Part shown: piece by piece, positions 11,425 to 21,248 of the stretch
How the letters are laid out: each line of letters starts with the position of its first letter
Position numbering within the stretch: the first letter of the stretch is position 1
Origin: Trichosphaerium sp. ATCC 40318
Taxonomy: Eukaryota > Discosea > Flabellinia > Trichosidae
Assembly (NCBI GenBank): GCA_038496445.1
Contig: JALMLS010000374.1
Location: forward strand, 222,004 to 286,003
DNA length: 64,000 bases
Direction: 5' to 3'
Program-made: the position numbers and the translations under genes
Notes under the pieces: model-generated
Seen by the model: the letters and a program-made list of their open reading frames with translations, nothing else
What the model was told of the DNA's origin: nothing
Database searches by the model: none

Positions 11425-12771
11425 TTACAAGAGAAGTAAAAGCGCAGAGCAAATCAATACAAAGAAGACAGAAACAGTGGTCTGGATTGATCCGGAAGGA
11501 GGTGTAGTTCCTGTAGAAGGAGCTGGTGTTGTAGGTGGAGGTGTTGGAGATCCAGCGTCAGCTAGCACAATTGTTTGAATGCCGGCTGCGTTGGCTGTTA
11601 GGATAGCTTCTGGCACAGGAAAGAAACCAAATTCCTCTGTACTATTCTGACCTTTAGCAGATAGCGCATACTCAATAAACTCAACAATAAGTTGACCTTG
11701 TTCACGTGTCAAGAAACTTAAATCCTCGTAGATTAAAAAGTAACTGAACGTTGTGACTGGCCATACGCCGGAACCAGGTTGGTTGATTAGAGTGAGCTCG
11801 TCCCATTTGTCTGAGTTTGAAGGAGGTAAGTTGTTTAAATCTTGAGCTACTGCTTCGACATTTGCTTCTTCAGCTGTAAGGAACTCTCCTTCTTGGTTTT
11901 GAAGAGCAGCTTCAACGAGTCTGTTTGTTCTACCAAAACCAACATCGACATATCCGATTGTATAAGCGTTTGCTTTTAGAGCATCTGACATTGCGCTCGA
12001 TCCTTCAACTTCAGTTGTATTAGCTGGAAAAGGGAGTTCTTTGCCTGTTCCCAATACCCAGACGCCAGGAGCAGCACTTGCGAGGTATTCAGAAAGATTA
12101 TTTGTAGATGAAGACCCATCTTTACGACGAACAACAAGAATAGGTTGGTTAGCATCTACAGTGAACCCAGGGTTGTCAGCCTACACGAGAACACGTTAGA
12201 AGACCAACTAATTAATAAAAAAAAGAATAAAATAAATTTCAAAAGTCACGTGACTTGCCATTATATCAGGGTGATCCCAAGTAGTAATATTCCTTTGAAA
12301 AATCTTTGCGGCGACTGCAGCAGTAAGATTTAATGTTCCACTGAGCCTTTCTGAAGGTACATTGTGGAAAATATTGACGGCACCCAATAGAAAAGGGATG
12401 TGAAGTACTTTTGTATCACCAAGTTGTACGTGTTCATCGTCATTCAGTGGTACATCAGCAGCAGCCCAATCGTTGTCTCCTACAAAATTATTAAAAAAAA
12501 TCAAAAAAAAGATTCTTTAAGAAATGTCTTTCATCACGTGCTGGTTGTTTTACTTACTTGCTAACAGGTCTGCGATACCTCCACCTGATCCAATTGCTCG
12601 GTAATCAATCGTAGAGGTGGGAAAATTTGTTGATTGGGCCTTGTAATCAGGAAACCAAGCGTCGGTAAAGAGACGGCTTGGGTTTGTAGTTCCCGAGCCC
12701 TCAATTGATACCTGAGCTACTGATCCTGCGATAAACGCTATCAATATGATGTTTAATGCTGTTGAAGCCAT
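11425..12771 (-). CDS. PstS-like phosphate-binding protein, secreted and probably GPI-anchored
   Basis: Three exons. ATG at 12771 starts a signal peptide (MASTALNIILIAFIAGSVA) followed by the PstS-type opening VSIEGSGTTNPSRLF and AIGSGGGI. After the intron at 12480-12557 come DNDWAAADVPL and NVPSERLSGTLNL. The second intron (12181 to 12249 or 12258) leads into the C-terminal lobe with IGYVDVGFG and WPVTTFSYFLIY. In bacteria PstS is the periplasmic phosphate receptor of the PstSCAB ABC transporter. Here the ending is eukaryotic: a Pro/Thr-rich spacer (TPPPTTPAP), small residues, then a hydrophobic tail (VSVFFVLICSALLLLL) with no cytoplasmic part, as in GPI-anchor signals. It probably captures phosphate at the cell surface. 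Introns show that it is nuclear and not contamination. Both introns carry CACGTG. Confidence 0.85.
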
Positions 12772-13546
12772 TAGGGGGATTTATGGGGATGAAGTGTCAC
12801 TAAATCGTTTCAGCTTAAGTAAGATCACATAAACAATCACGTGCCTATGTTCTTACTAAAAGTGGTAAGTAATGAAGGATGACGTCATCCGTCAAGAGTG
12901 TAAATAAACTAAGCTCAGGCATGCTTTTGTCGGCCGTAAGTGAAGTTCGAAGGAGCCCAAAATGACTCTTTTTACTTATTAGTCTGCGTTACTAGAAACG
13001 GCTCGTTCTGACAAACATATTTGGTGTCTTGTGGTCATGTTAATCGGCCTTAGTCTTCCCTTGCGTCGAAAACTCTCAGTGCAATCCCATGTTAACTATT
13101 TAGCATTGTAGCCCACGGTATCGTAACAAGGGGTTATTACCCGCCCACAGAGGGTCTGTGATGAATGCTAACAACTTGCAAAAGAATGCGAGGATGAATA
13201 GAATTGATTGCTACTATGTCCATCATTTTAAGCCCATGCACATGTTAATAAAGATATCAAGCTGTTACATTTGTTACTACACCATGACTATACTCAATGT
13301 CATAAGAACAAGTTTGGTCACCAGGCCAAAGACAAAACTGCTACACGCTGTTTGGCAATTGTGACATCCAATAAAGTTAATAAAAACATGTTTTGTTTCT
13401 AATGTCATTTTAATTTTGGATTATCAGTTTCTTTTCCTAACCATTTTTTAAATACAGTAGGTCTCGTTTCTAAACACAAAACTTAAAATTAACAAGGTGA
13501 CTACGAACGTTAAACACTGAAACAAAGAAATCAAAAAAAATACTTC
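12772..13546. other. Intergenic spacer
   Basis: Upstream of the PstS-like gene and downstream of the HTTM gene. A CACGTG lies at 12839, about 70 bases before the PstS-like start. I see no supportable gene; the 68-codon ORF at 13158 has no features. Confidence 0.4.
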
Positions 13547-16500
13547 TCAAAAAAACATACCATAACACTTGTGTTCCCAAAGTAGCTTAGGTTTCTTTCT
13601 TCTTCTCTTACCAGATAGTTGTATATCTTCTTCTACATAGTATACTTTCCAAGAGAATAACCGTTCATCCCCTAGAACACATTGAGAAAAAAAACTAGCC
13701 AACATTTCATTTAAAAATGTCCAAAAAAAAAAGCCCATGTTCAACGCTATGTCAATCACGTGCCTTCATGGTATTTATTCCAGTTACGACAAACATATTT
13801 ACCAAAACCCTAAAGATATAATTAGGGCATTTAAATGTGAAACAGAATAAAGTTGAGTACCAAACGTAAATAATTTACATTCCCACCATTGTATCCGTTC
13901 TCAAAAAACTTGAACCACCTGTGACTTTTAAATGCTTGTTTAAAGCTTTTAGGTCTGGAAAATGGGATATCCTCATATGAATTAAAGTAGCGTGGCTGCC
14001 AGTGACGCCGTGTAATAGCTACGACAGCGATTTAGAGAAAAAAACAAGAAAAAGAAAAGGGAATCAATAGTAACATAAATGTCACAACTAACCTCCATTT
14101 TGAAATAATTCTATTGCCTTTCCGTTAACTTGATCACCGGGCATAACGTAATACCTAAAAAGAAAACAATCAGTCAGTGGCAATCAAAAAAAATGATCAT
14201 CCATCCAAAAAAAGAAAAGTACCATGACTTCTTTGGTGGATGTGGTGCGAACATGCTCCATTCTTGTTCAGTCCTTCAAGCTATTAAAATTATGTTTGGG
14301 TTATATTTAGTTACCTGAGTGTCCAAATAAGCCCATGTAAAGGTGTACCAATCCTGAAAAAACAATCAAACGCATGCTATTTTAATTGGGTTTTTTCAAA
14401 AAAAATCAGTTGTAAGCATGCTACTGTACAAGCTGTACAAGCCAACTTTCTTGGTTGATCAAAGGGAGTATATATTTTGTGTGTTTTCAAAAGAAAGATA
14501 GTGTGACGCACATGTGAATGTCCAAAGACTCAATGTTCCAGAGAACAATCTGTAAAATGATAAAGCCAATGAATACCGCTTTTACAATACTGAATGTACA
14601 CTTTACTGTTTCTTTGGCTTTCTTATATTTTACCTTATACTCCCTTTGTTTGTTCGTAAAGCCAATTTTTGTAATAGATTTGCCTGGTGGCAATGATAAT
14701 TTCGAAGAAAGAGAAACAGCATGGAAAAAATCAAAAAAAGTTCCAATGTTCGGTATCTTTTTGAGTACAAATCCTACCCTACAAATACTTATTAGAGAAT
14801 GTACTTGCACTACAAGAATATAGAAATATTCACTTATTACCATTCAAGGAACCAAGAGAATGGAGATATAGTAAAAACACCAAGAAATGCATCAAAGTTT
14901 TCTAGACTTACTCCTGTTACAAACATGTTAGGTGGTGACTTGTTTATTCCTATTCAAGTGATACTGTGTACCTTTATCTGTTATAAATAATAGCCACTGA
15001 TCAGTATCAGTAATCTCATCTCCATCTGACGCTACGCTTCGCTCAACATCCTTAAAGTCTAAATAGAACTTGGCTATGAGGTAAACTTACACATGAAACA
15101 CGCACTGGCATGATTGTCTTGTTCAGAATCGTCTTTTTTATCTACAACACTATTACTGCTTCCATATATGCTATTAATACTATTCATTGGTAGAACGCTT
15201 GTATCAGGAGAAGTCAAAAACGTCGATACCAGCCCACCAATAAATAAGCCGAATGTTGAAGTCTAATTAAAATGTTAGGCATTTAAAATCAGGATCCTTA
15301 CTATACCTCGTTATAGTATACCCTAGATCTCTTCCTCGATGCAGTGCTAAGATATGGGAATATCATATCATCCCAAACTAGAGAAGGAAAGAAAGCTAAA
15401 TACCCAGCAAGTGGACAGAAGAAAAATAAACCTGTTATAAAAAGTAAGTAAACATACAAACGATATGAAACCAGATGTCGCTTGTACCTAGCCTCATACT
15501 AATACCCAGTCCGAAATGCATGCCCATGAATATTAAACTACCTGCTATACGACAATACTGTGTATAAAAAGGAAAGAAGAATAAAACAGGAGCAAAGAAT
15601 TCCCTAACACGATATTTGAAAAGAGCTTATAAACAAAGCCAGCGACATACGTGTACATAACTGTCCATGTCATGATCTTACAGAAGTAAGGATAATTGCG
15701 CAAAAACATACCAAAAGGCATTGTAAAGTAATCAAGATTAAGCGCGTAATAAGTAGCAGTACCTGTACTAACGTTAGAACAAAAAAAAACTGAGAACAGA
15801 AAAAAAAAAAAGGGAAACCTTTGAAAACACGTGCCATCTTCGCGCCATTCTTTTGAGTTCTTATGGAATGTTGATACAGTGTATATCAAAAAATATTGTA
15901 GTAGCCACCCAAATGTAGCAGCACTGAATGCTAAATGCGCACGTGATTCGCTCCTGAAAGAAAAAAGTAAATACTTTCTTTGAAACACTTTAAAAAGAAA
16001 AAAGTTATCTACACACCTTGCACTAAACGCAATAGGCCCTTTCTTACTTTTTTTTAAATTCCTTAATGCGGCATCAACTGACCAATACTACAAATCATAT
16101 AAAAACGCATACACTAGACAGAAAAACAAGCAAAACTTCAAATTTTTTTCTTCTGCTTTTTTTGTCAAGTTCACAAGATTGTCCTCCATCCGTACCTCTC
16201 CTATTGGACATAACATCAACCAGAATAACGTCATACGATGCATGACATCCCCACTGTGTCCAATAAATATAAAACTAGCTTGAAGACTACAAAGCATCCA
16301 CCATGTTAAGAATGTAAATAACCTCGTATAGAACCCAATACACATCATAAAAGCGAAGAACATGTGTAATAAGAAAATACAACGTTGACCGTTTAAACTT
16401 GAGTTAATATGATGAAATGTAACGAATTGAGGCCGTGTTGTCCGTTCTAGGTACTCGTGGTGTTTTACAATACCGTCATTTGTATAATGCGGTATTAACT

Positions 16501-16670
16501 CGTCGTATCGGTTTATTAGATCGCCAATGACCGAATAGAGGGTAAGCAAGGATGTCAAATGACGTTTTGCGTTCTTAAGTATACCAAAACGCTCGTAATT
16601 ATCTCATACGTACCACCAACGCGTAGAAAACGCGACATAGAGCTAAAGATCGTTTATCTAGGCTAAACAT
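13547..16670 (-). CDS. HTTM-domain multi-pass membrane protein (vitamin K gamma-carboxylase-like fold)
   Basis: ATG at 16670 opens MFSLDKRSLALCRVFYALVG, the usual HTTM start. The next exon (about 16558-16088) holds GFYTRLFTFLTWWML and SGDVMHRMTLFWLMLCPIGE, matching the family's SGD...R...FWL..P.G motif. Later exons give WREDGTATYYALNLDYF (after splicing), membrane segments around 15600-15950, another near 14560 (VFIGFIILQIVLWNI), and the C-terminal EQEWSMFAPHPPKKSW motif near 14225-14270. The gene ends at TGA 13547-13549. HTTM proteins include human GGCX and many bacterial proteins; most lack known substrates. The GC donor at 15834 (GATG|GCACGTG) joined to acceptor 15763 gives the exact DGTAxYYAL consensus. 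The boundaries of roughly a dozen exons are partly approximate. Carboxylase activity should not be assumed. Confidence 0.72.
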
Positions 16671-17313
16671 TGTTTTTAACCGATTATATACCCCACCACC
16701 ATCTAAACTAGGTCCGTGAGTGCGCATTGCACTCACTGGCACTGTGTGAAGCTGTAATTTAAGTTAAGTGAGACTGTAGCAAAGTAAAAGGACTGACAAA
16801 ACCAAATTGCAGTGTTGGTAAAATTGCGCAAGTATTGCATTGTATCACGACATGTAAACATCAGAAAAGCTGTACAATTAAAGCAGAGAAGCTAGAGAAT
16901 ATAGGGATTGATTAATTCCACGCATTACCCGATTGTAAGACAGTACACTGTAGGATTTAGAACTACAACTATTTTTTCAACTTAAATCACGTGCGTTCCT
17001 TTTTGTTCGTGAAATACTGTCTAATGTTTATTTTTTGGGAAACAGCGTAGTACTTGGATAGATGTATGATTTGGTAGTATCTAGAAGGGGATTTCAAACC
17101 CCGCTACAAACCCCGTGTAACTTGAGACATCAGGGAACAAACTGAACAAAAAAACCGGTAGGAAAAAAACTGTTTCAAAATAAAGCTAAAAAAAGGTGAA
17201 GCATATGATCACTAACTTCAGTCGTAACATAATCACAAGTCAACAATTTTCCATAAAACGTTTCTACTGCACATAATTCCAACCATAGTCAAGTCTCCAT
17301 AATTTTTATAATA
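16671..17313. promoter_or_regulatory. Divergent intergenic region
   Basis: Between the HTTM gene (minus) and the ankyrin gene (plus). It holds CACGTG at 16988. Nothing else can be assigned. Confidence 0.35.
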
Positions 17314-18598
17314 ATGGAACTAACTGATAAACAACAACAAATATGGTACATATCCACTTGTTATTTTTTTTTAACATTGCTCTTGTTGTTGAAAGACATC
17401 TCCACTATTTGTTTTAATATTAACCTCCGATACAGGTCTTTAATGTTCCGACGCCAAGAGGGATATGCTAATAAGGCTAAGAAGATTATAAATGGTAAAG
17501 ACCCGTGTAAGCTATATTTCCACAACGGTCCAAGAAAGGAGACACTACTCCATCTTATAGCACGTGATAAAGTAAATGGACCTGCATTGTATAAAAATAT
17601 AGCTGGTGCTATTCCTACCGACGCAGCTGATACATTTGGATGGACTGCGCTTCACAGTGCGGGTAAGCAAACCAAAAGGACTTTTTTTACGTTTTTTTGT
17701 TGAACATTTACATAAATTTATTTCCCCTCGTCTCACGTGACGTTGTCCGTTTTTTTGCTCTTCTAATTCTATTTATTAGCATGTGAAGGTAATCTAGTCG
17801 TTCTAAAAAAGCTTATAAGCGATGGTGCTAAACCCACTGCGAAAACTGGAAATGGATGGAGTCCTCTTCGGTTAGCATGTAAGCCATTGTGTCCTCATTA
17901 TACTCCTTACTCTTTTTTGAAGCATTAAAGGGCCATTTGGATTGTGTAAAGTGTTTATTATCAAAAGGAGCTTCGTTGAAAGCAAAATCAAAACTAGGAT
18001 GGACAGCACTATTTGTTGCAGGTATGGATCTTTTTTTACAATGTTCAGTTGAAAAAAAAAGTTAAATGAAATCCTGGAACTTCGCTTTTGTCACGTGATA
18101 CCAATCTAGATTATTTTGATACACGCAAACTCTTTGGTATCAAAATACGTATCTTTCTTTTTTACAAAAAGCGTCATGGCGCCGGCACAAAGCGGTTTTT
18201 TGCTTGTTCAAATAAAAAACACTCAGCTGACTTTTTTTTTTTCAGTACGTGAAGGTCATCTAGAAACAGCGACGTACCTATTGGAACAAGGCGCAAAACC
18301 GAATTGTAAAGATAACGAGGGAAGTTATCCACTTCACAGAGCAGCAGAGAAAGGATACGACGAAATAGTTAAAGTTCTAGTTAAGCAAGGAGCAAAAGTT
18401 AATGTACGAGATAAAAAAGGTCATACGGCATCTTACTACGCAGGCACGTGACCTACGTACTAAAACCAAGTACTTATTATGAAAATAGCAAACGAAGGAT
18501 TCACAGATATTGTATCTATCCTCGATGATAACGGAGCAAAGGGCGGGAAACTTCGTAGCTCCAGATTGTTTAATAGTTTCTCAGGGAAAGCAGTGTAA
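17314..18598 (+). CDS. Ankyrin-repeat protein
   Basis: Six exons, starting ATG 17314. A first intron (donor TATG|GTACAT, acceptor ACAG|GTCTTT at about 17434) joins MELTDKQQQIW to SLMFRRQEG. The repeats then read FGWTALHSA-CEGNLVVLKKLI, GWSPLRLASLKGHLDCVKCLL, GWTALFVAVREGHLETATYLL, GSYPLHRAAEKGYDEIVKVLV and GHTASYYAANEGFTDIVSIL. It ends at TAA 18596-18598. Introns fall in phase 1 at the same alanine codon of successive repeats, which suggests repeat duplication together with its intron. The last intron (18444-18488) works only with a GC donor. About 220 residues, no other domain. It is probably a protein-binding adaptor. Confidence 0.82.
18444..18488 (+). other. GC-AG intron with GCACGTG donor
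   Basis: Exon TACGCAG is followed by GCACGTGACC and ends in AATAG before CAAACGAAGG. Using G|GC gives codon GCA and the sequence SYYAANEGFTDIV, a canonical ankyrin continuation, in phase 1 like the other introns of this gene. Using the GT four bases downstream gives a wrong frame that soon hits stops. There is no other usable donor before the in-frame TGA. Confidence 0.8.
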
Positions 18599-19094
18599 AA
18601 AAAAACCCAAAGAAATAAACCCAACACAAAGTACTACGTTGTTTTTTTGATTTAAACTCTCTTAAATAACAACATAAGCAATATTTTAGAATGATTACCG
18701 CACATAAATATTCATGCCACTGTCTTTTCTAATGTTACAAGATTTGTCTGAAATTTATTTAGTAAAACACGTGAAATAACTGTATAAATAGAATCGTGTA
18801 TGTACGGTACCCAAAGCTCATCAAGTATTTCTCTCACCCACAGAAACGCCCTGGCGAACAAAGACTGAACCAATTGAATAATAGTATAAAAACAAAGTCA
18901 AGAAGTAAAGTACAAAGGTTTTTTATTTACATGGTTTTTTTTAGTTTTGATGTCCATCTTCCGAGGCATTTTATTAAACGGGTGGTTTAGTAGTTCTTTT
19001 GCAAGTGCTCCTCGAACAGACGACTCATGCAATCGAGTAAAATTCATCGCTTATCGATGATACCATTGCGTTGGCCGAAGCTTTAGATAGAGGT
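18599..19094. other. Intergenic spacer
   Basis: AT-rich, CACGTG at 18770. The frame at 19025-19231 (minus) overlaps the kinase-like gene and looks like its shadow. Confidence 0.35.
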
Positions 19095-19562
19095 TTATGA
19101 ACTTGTGTCGAGTGAAATCCCTTGATCAAGAGCCCACTCCTCAACCACAGTACAAAACAGGTCCTCGACAATGTTGTCGTAAGTACCCACCACAGAGGGT
19201 TGCTGGTAGATCGCCATAGTGAGTGCATCACCTGTAGCCAGTGGTAATATGACGGCTGGCCCGTTTGGTGAGGTTTTTAGCACCTCTGCTGGTTGCACAC
19301 CGTTTTCGCCCTTCGTCTTTCTCTGTATCTTCGCTTCACGTAGGAGGATCTCGTCGCGCGGTTTGACTTCAGTTTCGGGGTGGTCATCGCGAACTACTTT
19401 CGTCGCCATCTGGTGAGTGTTCGCGCAAGCGTAGGCAGTGCCGCAGGCATCTTCTCCGAGAATTTTGTCGTTGTCGGTTGTGTACTTTTGTTTAGATCTC
19501 TTGCCGTTCTTCTTGAAGATGTTGCAGAAGGCGTTGAAACGTTGTTTGATAGTATCGAACAT
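19095..19562 (-). CDS. Kinase-like N-lobe fragment, 155 residues
   Basis: Intronless ORF from ATG 19562. After a basic start (FKKNGKRSKQKY) it reads ILGEDACGTAYACANTHQMA and TKVV, which resembles a protein-kinase glycine loop (GxDxCG here, degenerate) followed by the VAIK-type lysine. Then come REAKIQRKTKG (possible helix-C Glu) and a hinge-like AVILPLATGDALTM. No HRD or DFG motif follows before the stop. It is a pseudokinase fragment, a stand-alone regulatory N-lobe or a truncated copy. It has higher GC than its neighbours and no intron, which may indicate recent arrival or retroposition. The kinase assignment is tentative. Confidence 0.45.
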   Translation of the reverse strand: MFDTIKQRFNAFCNIFKKNGKRSKQKYTTDNDKILGEDACGTAYACANTHQMATKVVRDDHPETEVKPRDEILLREAKIQRKTKGENGVQPAEVLKTSPNGPAVILPLATGDALTMAIYQQPSVVGTYDNIVEDLFCTVVEEWALDQGISLDTSS

Positions 19563-20166
19563 TGGATGAGGTGTTTAATTAGTTTGAGTAGATGAATTAT
19601 GAGTTTTTGAAACTCGTGTAGTTTTTGTCAACGAGTAGTCGTGTAATTCTCAGAGTTTCATTTTTAACGTCTCAGGCAAACATGCTGTGGTGCCAATGTG
19701 AACGTAATTGAAGCGGTTTGAAGCTGTTTTCGGAGAAAAGGAAATCGTACGAACGTTTTATTAATTCCAACAACCTATCCTACGCGCAGAGAATACACAC
19801 TGTAGTTCTAGCCACATTTTGTAATATGTATAACAATACACACTCATAGCTTTTTCATGTACCGTAAGCAACTTTTTCTATATTCTAAAGGACTTAGTAT
19901 GGAACAATGAATAAAAACGGTTGGTTGCACGTGAAGTTTTTGAGTGAGTACTTTATCGACAAACTGTAAGATACCCAAGGCTATTGCCAAGTGCAAACCA
20001 ATAGCAAGGACACCAGTTTCTTCACAAAAGAGAACTATACTTAGTACTCATGCACGTTCAAGTAATGTGTATTTCTGTTGATGTTGCTACACCCACTAAT
20101 GTTAATATCACGTACACTTGCCTTGAGATCTTCACCAATGATTTTTGTGAACGATAACTCAATGGA
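19563..20166. promoter_or_regulatory. Divergent intergenic region
   Basis: Between the kinase-like gene (minus) and the F-box-like gene (plus). CACGTG at 19929. No gene seen. Confidence 0.35.
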
Positions 20167-21105
20167 ATGTACTTTCTATGGTTGCTTAAACACAACTTGG
20201 ATTTAAGACACTGGGCAAAGGGTACCATGATCCCCACGCGTATCAAAGCTAACCTCAGAAATAACAACAAGAAAACAGCAACGACAGTAATAAACAAAGC
20301 ACTACCTAACGAGATTATTACTTATATTCTGGACTACAACAATGAAAAATCAAGTCTATTCACCTACTTGATACTCTCCAAAGGCTTTGAAAGGTTTATA
20401 AAATCAAAAGGGTCGTATTGGAGAAACATGTATCTCTCTTTATATGCCACAGGAGAATACGATGAAGCTGGAATGCTTGTTGAACAGCATATACGTTGTA
20501 TTCTTGATGCTAAGTTTAATGATTTCTTCGAAGTACCAACACGTGATTTTGCCAATTCTCACAAACAATCAGAAAGTGTCACGTGTCAAAGTGAAAGAGA
20601 CTCTAAATGTCGCTTAAAATATTGGAAAGATAGATGTCATAACATTAAGATTGCTTCATCACTTGCCAGGCATCTTGATAGCTTTGTTTTTCCATTCTAC
20701 AATGAATTCTGTGTACCAAAGTTTACTCCTTTTCTTATATTTGTAGAAGAAGAACAGGATGATGTCATAGGAGAACATACACTGTTAAACATGCTCAGAA
20801 AATATGAACCAAATGAAAAGTTCTATAAACAAATGGACATTAAAGCATTTTCTGAGTATGTCAGAAAACCTGAGATATTAAACCCACTCCAAGAGATTAT
20901 AGACAAAAAAATATGTGGATTGGAAAATATAACATGTCTCAATTATACCAAAGGAGGCCAGTTTTATATGATACATAGTACATCACCTATAACAAAGGCA
21001 ATTGTAGGTATTTTCCTTATTGAAGATTATACAAGCTGTGGCAATGGAAGCTTCAATGAGTACTATCGCAAAAAACATGAAGCAGGCTGGCAAATCCCAC
21101 AGTAA
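20167..21105 (+). CDS. F-box-like protein, unknown C-terminal region
   Basis: Single exon of 312 residues. A later ATG at 20227 is an equally good start and would leave the F-box near the N-terminus. ALPNEIITYILDYNN, then a hydrophobic LTYLILSKGFERF stretch and YWRNMYLSLY, match the pattern of an F-box (LPxEIxxxIL ... xxCKxWxxxxxxxxLW). The remaining 230 residues contain no family I recognise. One stretch (FFLIFVEEEQDD region around 20730-20770) is acidic. It is probably an SCF adaptor with an unassigned substrate domain. No LRRs of the FBXL type in this window are present. Confidence 0.6.
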   Translation: MYFLWLLKHNLDLRHWAKGTMIPTRIKANLRNNNKKTATTVINKALPNEIITYILDYNNEKSSLFTYLILSKGFERFIKSKGSYWRNMYLSLYATGEYDEAGMLVEQHIRCILDAKFNDFFEVPTRDFANSHKQSESVTCQSERDSKCRLKYWKDRCHNIKIASSLARHLDSFVFPFYNEFCVPKFTPFLIFVEEEQDDVIGEHTLLNMLRKYEPNEKFYKQMDIKAFSEYVRKPEILNPLQEIIDKKICGLENITCLNYTKGGQFYMIHSTSPITKAIVGIFLIEDYTSCGNGSFNEYYRKKHEAGWQIPQ

Positions 21106-21248
21106 AATAACTAGATGATTGGGCTATGTGTCAAAGATAAATCCCTCAATGACAGTAATTATGGAAACAATGTATCAAACAACAATAAACAAGTTTTTTT
21201 CAAAAAACAACAAAATCTATTATTTTTTTTCCATTGTTTTTTTTTCTG

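Noticed and set aside
11425-12771. Bacterial contamination as source of the PstS-like gene
   Set aside because: Two phase-consistent introns and a GPI-type tail are in the gene.
13158-13364. 68-codon frame with His/Met
   Set aside because: No family, no context, composition unremarkable.
14518-14823. 101-codon plus frame with hydrophobic segment
   Set aside because: It is the complement of HTTM exons read on the minus strand.
19025-19231. Second frame overlapping the kinase-like gene as a frameshifted continuation
   Set aside because: No kinase C-lobe motifs appear in it; no reason to join the frames.
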